Shown one piece after another: positions 56,737 to 64,000 of a stretch of DNA of 64,000 bases (within the stretch, counting starts at the first letter, position 1; the number at the start of each line of letters is the position of its first letter). Both the position numbers and the translations under genes were made by a program. The notes below the pieces were generated by a model, which was not told the origin of the DNA, made no database searches, and saw only the letters and a list, made by a program, of their open reading frames with translations. Origin of the DNA: Gammaproteobacteria bacterium (lineage in GTDB: Bacteria > Pseudomonadota > Gammaproteobacteria > Steroidobacterales > Steroidobacteraceae); assembly GCA_027366635.1 (NCBI GenBank), contig DAHXNE010000034.1, positions 1-64,000 of the forward strand, written 5' to 3'.

Positions 56737-59700
56737 TCAGCCCCCGTCGGCCGAGCGCTGCGGTCCCGCCGGGCTTGCCGCGTACAGCACCTTGATCGCG
56801 GCAGCGCCGAGCAGCTCCTCGAGCGTCGCGATCAGCTCCGCGGACGGTTGCACGCTCCACTGCGGCGCCAGCGCGAGCAGCCCGCGGGCGAGGCGGCCGG
56901 AGTACTCGATGACGATCGGACACGGTCCGGGCCGGAAACGCTCGAGCCGTTGCGCCAGCTGGTCCTGCAGCGCCGCGCCGTCGGCGCGGGCCGGCCAGCG
57001 CAGCACGATGCGCCGCGCCTGCTGCTCGCACACCTTGGCCAGATCGCTCAACCGGCGCACCGTGAGCCGCCACGCGTCGGCGAACTCGTCGAAGCGTAGC
57101 TGGCCCTCGGCGAGCACCAGCGCGTCCTTGCAGATCAGCTCGCGGTATGTCTGGTACTGCTCCTCGAACAGACTCGCTTCGAGCCGGCCGGTGGCGTCAT
57201 CGAGCGTCACGATCACACGCGGCCCGCGCTTGCGCACCTCGTCGATCAGCCCGGCGACGCTCACCACGCGTGCGCCGCGCGCGCGTCCGCCGCCCATGCC
57301 GCCGGCGGGGCAATCCTCCAGCAGAGCGCCGATGCGGTGACTCACCACCTGCTGCAGCCCCGCTTCGAGGGCGGCGATCGGGTGGCCGGTGAGATACAAC
57401 CCGAGCGTGTCGCGCTCCCCGGCCAGGCGCTTGGACTGCGGCCACTCCGGCACTTCGGCGGCGGCGGGGTTCACGGCGGGCGGCAGGTCCGGCTGCGCGG
57501 CGGCGAGCCCGAACAGATCATCCTGGCCGGCGCGGCTCGCCTTGGAGTTTTGCTCGCCGAGCTGCATCGCCGCCGGCAATTGCTCCATGAGCGCGGCACG
57601 GCTGGCGCCGAGCGCATCGAGGCTGCCGGAGCGCAGCAGCGCCTCGAGCACCCGCCGGTTGAGCTTGTGCAGCTCGAGCCGGCGGCACAGCTCCTGCAAA
57701 GAAGCGAACGGTCCGTGCGCCTCGCGCTCGGCGATCAGCGTCTCGGCCGCGCCCCGCCCAACGCCGCGGATGGCGCCGAGCCCATAGCGGATGGCGCGCC
57801 CCTCGGCGGTAAACGCGTACTGCGAGGTATTGACGTCGGGCGGCAGCACCGTGAGGTCCATGGCGGCGCACTCGCGGATCAGGATGACCACCTTGTCGGT
57901 GTGATCCATGTCCGCCGACAACATCGCGGCCATGAACTGCGCCGGATAGTGCGCTTTGAGGTAGGCGGTCTGATAGGAGAGCAGCGCGTACGCGGCGGCG
58001 TGCGACTTGTTGAAGCCGTAGCCGGCGAATTTCTCCATCTGGTCGAAGATCGCGTTGGCGACAGGTGCGCTGATACCGCGCCCGGCCGCGCCCGCGACGA
58101 ACACACCGCGCTGCTTGGCCATCTCCTCGGGTTTCTTCTTGCCCATGGCGCGGCGCAGCAGATCGGCACCGCCGAGCGTGTAGCCGGCCAGGCGCTGGGC
58201 GATCTGCATCACCTGCTCCTGATAGACGAACACGCCGTAGGTGACGCCAAGCACCTCTTTCATGTCCGGATGCAGGTACTCGGGCTGCTTGCCGTGCTTG
58301 CAGGCGACGTATTCCGGGATCAGCTCCATGGGACCGGGTCTGAACAGCGCGCCGAGGGCGATCAGGTCCTCGAACCGGTCGGGCTTGGCATCCTTGAGCA
58401 GCCGCTGCATGCCGCTCGATTCGAACTGGAAGACCGCCACGGTGCGCGCCCGCTTCAGCACCCGCTCGTAGGTGAGCGGATCATCGAGGGGAATCTTGCT
58501 GATCTCGAGCGGTGCCTCCCCCGAGCGCGCGCGCAGCGCATTGATCGACTTCACCGCCCAATCGATGATGGTGAGCGTGCGCAGGCCGAGAAAGTCGAAT
58601 TTCACCAGTCCGGCCGCCTCGACATCGTCCTTGTCGAATTGCGTCACGACGCTGCCGCCCTCGGCATCGCAGTACAGGGGCGCGAAATCGGTCAGCACCG
58701 AGGGTGCGATCACGACCCCGCCGGCGTGCATGCCGGCGTTGCGGGTCAGACCCTCGAGCGAGCGCGCCAGGTCGATCAGCCCGCGCACCTCATCCTCGCG
58801 CTCGTAGAGCTGCTTGAGCTCCGGCTCCTTCTCGAGCGCTGCATCGAGCGTAATGCCGAGCTCGAACGGAATGAGCTTGGCGATCTTGTCGACGTAGCCG
58901 TAACTCATGCCGAGCACGCGTCCGGCGTCGCGCACCACGGCCTTGGCCGCCATGGTGCCGTAGGTGATGATCTGCGAGACGCGCTCCCGGCCGTAACGCT
59001 GCGCGACGTACTCGATCACGCGGTCGCGCCCTTCCATGCAGAAATCGACGTCGAAGTCGGGCATGGAAACGCGCTCGGGGTTCAGGAAACGCTCGAACAA
59101 CAGGTCGTAACGCAATGGATCGAGGTCGGTAATTCCGAGGCTGTAGGCCACTAGCGAGCCGGCGCCCGAGCCGCGCCCCGGACCGACCGGTACACCGTGT
59201 TCGCGCGCCCAACGGATGAAGTCCGCGACGATCAGGAAGTACCCGGCGAAGCCCATCTGACAGATGACCTCGAGCTCGGACTCCAGACGCTTGTGGTAGG
59301 CCGCCGTCCCGGCGTGCTGGAGGCGCGCCGGCGCGGCAGGCTGCCGGTCCCCCTCACCGACACCGCTGTGCGGCCGAGCCGCTGGCGCGTCCGTCCGCCC
59401 ATCCTCCTCGAGCCGCCGCTCGAGACCGGCTGCGGCCTGTCCGCGCAGGAAATCCTCGGCGCGCCCCTCCCCGGGAACCGGATAGGCCGGCAGACGCGGC
59501 CGACCGAGCTCGAGCACCAGCGCGGTACGCCGGGCGATCTGCACGGCATTCGCGAGCGCTTCGGGAATGTCGGCGAAGCGCTCGGCCATCTGCGCGGCGG
59601 TGCGCAGGAACTGCTCGGGGGTGTAACGGCGGGTGCGGGTGGCATCGGCCAGCGGCCGGCCCTCGTGAATGCACACGCGCGCTTCGTGCGAGTCGAAATC

Positions 59701-60324
59701 CTCGCGCCTGAGGAAGCGCACGTCATTGGTGGCGACAACGGGCACGCCGCGCCGCGTGGCCAGATCGAGCGCGGCGCTGATGTAGGCCTCCTCGCCCGGA
59801 CGGCCCAGCCGCTGCAGCTCGAGGTAGTACCGCTCCGGCAGCAGTGTCTGCCAGTACTCCAGAGCGGCTCGCGCATCGGGCTCACGGCCGTTAACGAGCG
59901 CGCGGCCCACATCTCCCTCGGCGGCGCAGGACAATCCGATCAGTCCGGCGAGGCTCTGCGGCGTCAGCCATTCGCGCGCGATCATCGGCACGCCGCGCTG
60001 CTGGCCCTCCAGATACGCGCGGCTGACCAGGCGCGTGACGTTGCGATAGCCGTGCTGCGATTGGCACAGCAGGGTCAGGCGGCTCGGCGGCTGGCGCTCG
60101 CCGCTCTCGCGCACCAGCAGATCGACTCCGACCACCGGCTGCACGCCGCGCGCGAGCGCGGCGCGATAGAACTTGACCATCGCGAACAAGTTGTTCTGGT
60201 CGGTCACCGCCACGGCCGGCATGCCCGCGGCGGCCACCGTCTCGATCAGTTGCGGCACACGTACCACGCTGTCGATGAGCGAATACTCGGTGTGCAGGCG
60301 CAGATGGACGAACTCGGCGGCCAT
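56737..60324 (-). CDS. dnaE: DNA polymerase III alpha subunit
   Basis: 1,195 residues from the ATG at 60324. The PHP domain starts FVHLRLHTEYSLIDSVVRVP. The polymerase active site has catalytic aspartates in PDFDVDFCMEGRDRVIEYVA. The helix-hairpin-helix (about 850) and OB domain follow, and the C-terminal tau-binding region is present. Between PHP and palm (59289-59411) a segment of about 40 residues, rich in Ala, Pro, Arg and Gly, replaces the shorter linker of E. coli. It replicates the chromosome. Confidence 0.96.
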   Translation of the reverse strand: MAAEFVHLRLHTEYSLIDSVVRVPQLIETVAAAGMPAVAVTDQNNLFAMVKFYRAALARGVQPVVGVDLLVRESGERQPPSRLTLLCQSQHGYRNVTRLVSRAYLEGQQRGVPMIAREWLTPQSLAGLIGLSCAAEGDVGRALVNGREPDARAALEYWQTLLPERYYLELQRLGRPGEEAYISAALDLATRRGVPVVATNDVRFLRREDFDSHEARVCIHEGRPLADATRTRRYTPEQFLRTAAQMAERFADIPEALANAVQIARRTALVLELGRPRLPAYPVPGEGRAEDFLRGQAAAGLERRLEEDGRTDAPAARPHSGVGEGDRQPAAPARLQHAGTAAYHKRLESELEVICQMGFAGYFLIVADFIRWAREHGVPVGPGRGSGAGSLVAYSLGITDLDPLRYDLLFERFLNPERVSMPDFDVDFCMEGRDRVIEYVAQRYGRERVSQIITYGTMAAKAVVRDAGRVLGMSYGYVDKIAKLIPFELGITLDAALEKEPELKQLYEREDEVRGLIDLARSLEGLTRNAGMHAGGVVIAPSVLTDFAPLYCDAEGGSVVTQFDKDDVEAAGLVKFDFLGLRTLTIIDWAVKSINALRARSGEAPLEISKIPLDDPLTYERVLKRARTVAVFQFESSGMQRLLKDAKPDRFEDLIALGALFRPGPMELIPEYVACKHGKQPEYLHPDMKEVLGVTYGVFVYQEQVMQIAQRLAGYTLGGADLLRRAMGKKKPEEMAKQRGVFVAGAAGRGISAPVANAIFDQMEKFAGYGFNKSHAAAYALLSYQTAYLKAHYPAQFMAAMLSADMDHTDKVVILIRECAAMDLTVLPPDVNTSQYAFTAEGRAIRYGLGAIRGVGRGAAETLIAEREAHGPFASLQELCRRLELHKLNRRVLEALLRSGSLDALGASRAALMEQLPAAMQLGEQNSKASRAGQDDLFGLAAAQPDLPPAVNPAAAEVPEWPQSKRLAGERDTLGLYLTGHPIAALEAGLQQVVSHRIGALLEDCPAGGMGGGRARGARVVSVAGLIDEVRKRGPRVIVTLDDATGRLEASLFEEQYQTYRELICKDALVLAEGQLRFDEFADAWRLTVRRLSDLAKVCEQQARRIVLRWPARADGAALQDQLAQRLERFRPGPCPIVIEYSGRLARGLLALAPQWSVQPSAELIATLEELLGAAAIKVLYAASPAGPQRSADGG

Positions 60325-60329
60325 GGCGC

Positions 60330-60980
60330 TCAATCCCGGCGCGGCGGCGCGCAACCCGGCGCGGGCGCTGCGGCCCTGAACTGCGCCGCCGCCGCGCGCA
60401 CCGGCGCAAACGACAGCCGATGCTCGCTCGAGGGCCCGAGCCTGCGCAGCGCCGCCAGATGCGCCGCCGTGCCATAGCCCTTGTGGCGCGCGAAGCCGTA
60501 GCCGGGATAGCGCCCCTCGAGCTCGCGCATCAGCGCGTCGCGATGCGTCTTGGCAAGGATGGAAGCGGCGCTGATGGCCGGCACCAGCGCATCACCGCCG
60601 ACAATCGTCTCGACTGTGCAGCCGAGGTCGGCCAGTTGCGGCGCGCGGTTGCCGTCGATGCACACGTGCGTCAGCGGGACGCCGAGCGCGAGCAACGCCC
60701 GGCGCATCGCCAACAGCGTCGCCTGCAGAATATTCAGCGTGTCGATTTCTCCGCGGTCGGCGCTGCCGATCGCCCAGGCGCGGGCGCGCGCGCGAATGAG
60801 CGGGGCGAGCCGCTCGCGCCGCGGCTCGCTCACACGCTTGGAGTCATCGAGTCCGTCGATGGGACGGCACGGATCGAGAATGACCGCCGCGGCCACCACC
60901 GGCCCGGCGAGCGGTCCACGGCCGGCCTCATCGACCCCCACGATCGACTCGTGCCGCACGGCGGCGAACGCCGGGCTCAT
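60330..60980 (-). CDS. rnhB: Ribonuclease HII
   Basis: 216 residues. [20 protein letters not shown] (14-33) carries the DEAGRGP active site. [17 protein letters not shown] and [16 protein letters not shown] complete the type 2 RNase H fold. It removes ribonucleotides from DNA. The C-terminus has about 20 extra Ala/Pro-rich residues. It overlaps lpxB by 4 bp. Confidence 0.94.
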   Translation of the reverse strand: MSPAFAAVRHESIVGVDEAGRGPLAGPVVAAAVILDPCRPIDGLDDSKRVSEPRRERLAPLIRARARAWAIGSADRGEIDTLNILQATLLAMRRALLALGVPLTHVCIDGNRAPQLADLGCTVETIVGGDALVPAISAASILAKTHRDALMRELEGRYPGYGFARHKGYGTAAHLAALRRLGPSSEHRLSFAPVRAAAAQFRAAAPAPGCAPPRRD

Positions 60981-62152
60981 GCCATCTCACCTCGCGCGCC
61001 CAGCCGCGCCACGCGCACCACAGCGTCTGCGGCCCGTCCCGCCCCGCCGCGGCGCAACTCACGGTGAATCCGCTCGAACTCGACCGACAGCGTGCGGCGA
61101 TAGTCGGCGTCCTCCAGACGTTCCAGCAGCGCCGCGCCCAGCGCCGCGCCGCTCACCTGCTGTTGAAAGAACTCGGGGACGAATGCCCGGCCGAGCAACA
61201 GATTGGGTTGTGAAAAATACGGCACCGTCACCAGCCGTAATCTGCGCAGCGCGTACGTGGTCAGTGCGCCCAGGCGATACGCCACGACCATCACCCGGCG
61301 CGACAGCAACGTCTCGAGTGTAGCGGTTCCGGAGGCCACGAGGGCACCGTCACAGGCGGCCAGCGCCGTCTGCGCCTGGCCATCGATCACAATTACATCT
61401 GGGATATCTTCTAGTTGAGACAACTTTCTCAGAAATATCTCACGTGTGCGCGCGCTCGCCATGGGCGCCACGAAGCGCACATCGGGCGCCCGCCGGGCGA
61501 TCCAGGCCGCCGCCGCGGCAAAATCCGCGCTCAGCCGCTCGACTTCCCCGAGGCGGCTGCCCGGCAACAGTGCCACGACCAGCTGCTCTGGCGCGAGGCC
61601 GAGTTCGGCGCGCGCGCCGCGCCGATCCACCTCCAGCGGTATCTGGTCGGCCAGGGGATGGCCGACGAATTCAGCCTCCACCCCCTGACGGCTGTAGAAG
61701 CCGGCCTCGAACGGCAGTAGACACAACACCAGATCGCAGGCGCGGCCGATCTTGCGTACCCGACTCTGCCGCCAGGCCCAGACCTGCGGGGCAACGTACT
61801 GCACGGTGGGAATGCCACGGGCCCGCAGCCGCTTCGCGAGACCCACGTTGAACGCGGGCGCATCGATGCCGATGAATACGTCGGGCCGTGCCGCGACGAA
61901 GCGTCGTGTAAGCGTGGCGCGCAACCGCATCAGGCGCGGCAAGTGCGGCAGTACTTCCGTGAGGCCCATGACCGCGAGCGTCTCGGCGTCTTCCCAGGCC
62001 TCACAGCCGGCGGCCTGCATCTTCGGTCCGGCCACCCCGAAGCACTGCAGGTCCCCGACCCGCTCGCGCAGCGCCGCGATCAGCGCCGCGCCCAACTGGT
62101 CCCCGGAGGACTCGCCGGCGACGATTCCCACACGCAACTGCGCGCGCGCCAC
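60977..62152 (-). CDS. lpxB: Lipid-A-disaccharide synthase
   Basis: 391 residues from a GTG at 62152; another GTG at 62212 would overlap lpxA by 23 bp and add 20 residues without similarity. The GT19 fold has [57 protein letters not shown] and [13 protein letters not shown]. It joins UDP-diacylglucosamine and lipid X on the inner-membrane surface. Confidence 0.94.
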   Translation of the reverse strand: MARAQLRVGIVAGESSGDQLGAALIAALRERVGDLQCFGVAGPKMQAAGCEAWEDAETLAVMGLTEVLPHLPRLMRLRATLTRRFVAARPDVFIGIDAPAFNVGLAKRLRARGIPTVQYVAPQVWAWRQSRVRKIGRACDLVLCLLPFEAGFYSRQGVEAEFVGHPLADQIPLEVDRRGARAELGLAPEQLVVALLPGSRLGEVERLSADFAAAAAWIARRAPDVRFVAPMASARTREIFLRKLSQLEDIPDVIVIDGQAQTALAACDGALVASGTATLETLLSRRVMVVAYRLGALTTYALRRLRLVTVPYFSQPNLLLGRAFVPEFFQQQVSGAALGAALLERLEDADYRRTLSVEFERIHRELRRGGAGRAADAVVRVARLGARGEMA

Positions 62153-62189
62153 CGCCGGGCCGTCCGCGGCGCGCCGCCCGGCGGCTAGA

Positions 62190-62960
62190 TCATCGCACGA
62201 TGCTGCGGCCACTGTGGCGGATGAACTCGATGAACATGTTCACTTCAGGCTGCTCGGCGCCGACGGACTCGAGCCGGGCCAGCGCATCGACCAGGCGCAG
62301 ATCGCTGCGATAGACGATCCGGTAGGCCTCGCGAATGTTGCGGATCTGCGCCGGGCCAAACCCGCGCCGCTTCAGGCCCTCCGAATTGATCGCGTGCGGC
62401 ACCGCGGGATTGCCCGCCACCATCAAGTACGGCGGCACATCACGGGTCACGATGGCCCCGCCGGCAAGAAAGGCGTGCGCGCCGACCTTGCTGAACTGAT
62501 GCACGGCCGTCAGCCCGCCGAGGATCGCCCAATCACCGATCTCCACGTGGCCGCCGAGCGCGGCACAGTTGGCGAACACCGTGTTGCTGCCGACCACGCA
62601 GTCGTGCGCCACGTGCGCGTATGCCATGAATAGGTTGTCATTGCCGATGCGGGTGACGCCCCGGTCATGCGCCGTGCCGCGATTGACCGTGGTGAACTCG
62701 CGGAACACGTTGCGGTCGCCGATCTCGAGCCAGGTCGGCTCGCCGCGATACTTCATGTCCTGCGGCGCGTCGCCGATCGATGCGAACTGGAAGACGCGAT
62801 TGTGCGCGCCGAGCCGTGTCGGGCCGTTGATCACCACGTGGGGACCGACCACGGTGCCACCGCCGATGGTGACTTCCGGACCGATGACGCTGAACGGGCC
62901 CACCGTGACGTCGGGTGCGAGTTGCGCCCGCGGCGAGACCACGGCACGCGAGTCGATCAC
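62190..62960 (-). CDS. lpxA: UDP-N-acetylglucosamine O-acyltransferase LpxA
   Basis: 256 residues from a GTG at 62960 overlapping the fabZ stop (GTGA). Left-handed beta-helix hexapeptides start at [20 protein letters not shown]. The catalytic His lies in [40 protein letters not shown] is the substrate loop. It adds the first acyl chain of lipid A. Confidence 0.95.
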   Translation of the reverse strand: MIDSRAVVSPRAQLAPDVTVGPFSVIGPEVTIGGGTVVGPHVVINGPTRLGAHNRVFQFASIGDAPQDMKYRGEPTWLEIGDRNVFREFTTVNRGTAHDRGVTRIGNDNLFMAYAHVAHDCVVGSNTVFANCAALGGHVEIGDWAILGGLTAVHQFSKVGAHAFLAGGAIVTRDVPPYLMVAGNPAVPHAINSEGLKRRGFGPAQIRNIREAYRIVYRSDLRLVDALARLESVGAEQPEVNMFIEFIRHSGRSIVR

Positions 62961-63409
62961 TTGCCGGCCTCCGGAGTCACCATGATCTGCGCGTGCGCCA
63001 CCTCGGCACCGCCGACGCGGGCACTGGTGGAGAAACGCCAGATGCCGTGCAGACAGCGATCCAAATTCGCCTCCAGTATGAGCTGATCGCCCGGCTCGAC
63101 CGGCTTGCGGAACCGCGCCTTGTCGATGCCGACGAAGTAGAACCGGCTGTCCTCGTGCGGCACCGTGTTGGAGCTGAGGAAAGTCAGGATCCCCGCGGTC
63201 TGCGCCAGCGCCTCGATGATGATCACTCCCGGCATGACAGGGCGGCTCGGAAAATGTCCGGGGAAGAACGGCTCGTTGAACGTGATGTTCTTCAGCGCGC
63301 GGATGCTCTTTCCGGCCTGCCACTCGAGCACCCGATCGACCAGCATGAACGGATAGCGGTGCGGGAGCAGCCGCAGGATGGCGTGAATATCGAGTTGCGC
63401 TTCAGTCAT
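62957..63409 (-). CDS. fabZ: 3-hydroxyacyl-ACP dehydratase FabZ
   Basis: 150 residues, hot-dog fold. [20 protein letters not shown], the catalytic His in [20 protein letters not shown] and Glu in [14 protein letters not shown] are intact. It dehydrates 3-hydroxyacyl-ACP and competes with LpxA/LpxD for substrate. It overlaps lpxD by 8 bp. Confidence 0.96.
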   Translation of the reverse strand: MTEAQLDIHAILRLLPHRYPFMLVDRVLEWQAGKSIRALKNITFNEPFFPGHFPSRPVMPGVIIIEALAQTAGILTFLSSNTVPHEDSRFYFVGIDKARFRKPVEPGDQLILEANLDRCLHGIWRFSTSARVGGAEVAHAQIMVTPEAGK

Positions 63410-64000
63410 CGTCCTCTTCTTCCAGGTCCTGCGCAGGCGCCGCGCGCCGCTCGAGCGCCCTCAGTCGCTCGGCAAGCGATTCGATGCGCTTGAACCGCGC
63501 CACCAGACGCCGCCAGAGCTGTGCCTGCTCGTAGGGGATTCCGCCGGAGTATACCCCCGGCCGCGTAATCGAATGGCTGACCATGGTGCAGCCGGTGATC
63601 ACCGCCTCATCGCAGATCGTCAGATGGCCGCCGATGCCAACCTGCCCGCCGATCATGCAGCGGCTGCCGATGGTCGTGCTGCCCGAGACGCCGACGCATG
63701 CCGCCAGAGCGGTGTGCGCCCCGATCCGCACGTTGTGGCCAATCTGGATGAGGTTGTCGAGCTTGACACCCTCCTCGATCACGGTGTCCTCGATCGCGCC
63801 GCGATCGATGGTGGTGTTGGCCCCGATCTCCACGTCCGCGCCGATGCACACCGAGCCGGTCTGGGGCACCTTCAGCCAGCGCCCCCCCTCCGGTGCGAAC
63901 CCGAAGCCGTCGCCGCCGATCACCGCCCCCGGCTGCGCCACCGTGCGCGCTCCGATGCGCACGCCGCGGCACAGCGTGACGCGAGCGACCAGCCGCACAT
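63402..64000 (-). CDS. lpxD: UDP-3-O-acylglucosamine N-acyltransferase LpxD, C-terminal part
   Basis: The last 199 codons; the N-terminal part is beyond the right edge. Beta-helix hexapeptides run through [20 protein letters not shown] and [20 protein letters not shown], which holds the catalytic histidine. A helical C-terminal tail follows, ending EEEDDD. It adds the second acyl chain in lipid A synthesis and is the first gene seen of lpxD-fabZ-lpxA-lpxB. Confidence 0.93.
   Translation of the reverse strand, partial: VRLVARVTLCRGVRIGARTVAQPGAVIGGDGFGFAPEGGRWLKVPQTGSVCIGADVEIGANTTIDRGAIEDTVIEEGVKLDNLIQIGHNVRIGAHTALAACVGVSGSTTIGSRCMIGGQVGIGGHLTICDEAVITGCTMVSHSITRPGVYSGGIPYEQAQLWRRLVARFKRIESLAERLRALERRAAPAQDLEEEDDD

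Overview
The window is about 64 kb of GC-rich DNA (roughly two thirds G+C by eye) from a gammaproteobacterium. The gene orders match the Pseudomonas/Xanthomonas branch: rpoE-rseA-rseB followed by lepA-lepB-rnc-era-recO-pdxJ-acpS, then lpxD-fabZ-lpxA-lpxB-rnhB-dnaE-accA-tilS-pyrG-kdsA-ftsB-ispD-ispF-truD, and an rpfE-recJ ... prfB-lysS neighbourhood like that next to the Xanthomonas rpf cluster. A Xanthomonadales/Nevskiales-type organism is the best guess; the sequence alone does not fix the genus. No tRNA, rRNA or CRISPR array was seen.

Layout. 1-2.85 kb: end of a cation/proton antiporter, a DUF1634-TauE/SafE fusion exporter and a tandem universal stress protein. 2.85-6.85 kb: an accessory islet. 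It holds relic DNA, a ribbon-helix-helix plus nucleotidyltransferase-like pair, a three-gene HTH / small antitoxin / ParE-type module, and a truncated IS66 element lying against a fragment of a larger reading frame. Each of the two toxin-antitoxin-like operons has a perfect palindrome just upstream. 6.85-12.7 kb: a MacAB-like ABC exporter operon (adaptor, ATPase, two permeases) and a degenerate GGDEF protein. 13-26.2 kb: housekeeping genes on the minus strand (nagZ, rlmD, an exonuclease, acpS, pdxJ, recO, era, rnc, DUF4845, lepB, lepA, a glutaredoxin-like gene, rseB, rseA, rpoE). rpoE has a good match to a sigma-E promoter. 26-29.8 kb: a complete succinate dehydrogenase operon with both assembly factors, SdhE and an SDHAF4-like protein. 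29.9-38.8 kb: ygfZ, murI, lysS, prfB with its programmed +1 frameshift, a LuxR-type regulator, recJ, rpfE-like and an Mth938-domain gene.

38.8-47.1 kb is the second variable region. It carries a 0.7 kb non-coding stretch, a small secreted protein, a PP2C phosphatase-Ser/Thr kinase fusion, an ammonium transporter with a sigma-54 promoter and NtrC-like site, and an 1,134-residue secreted beta-propeller. 47.1-64 kb returns to housekeeping genes (pcm, surE, smr, truD, ispF, ispD, ftsB, kdsA, pyrG, tilS, accA, dnaE, rnhB, lpxB, lpxA, fabZ, lpxD). The usual eno, nlpD and rpoS are missing from their normal places.

Most genes are on the minus strand in tight operons with 4-bp start/stop overlaps, and those overlaps decide several GTG and TTG starts. 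The items most worth following up are the islet with its palindromic operators, a pair of related non-coding sequences 18 kb apart (after lepA and near 39.3 kb), the nitrogen-type promoter of amt next to a kinase/phosphatase, and the divergent, apparently leaderless rpfE/Mth938 start region. All assignments rest on reading the sequence and on recall of protein families; no database search was made.
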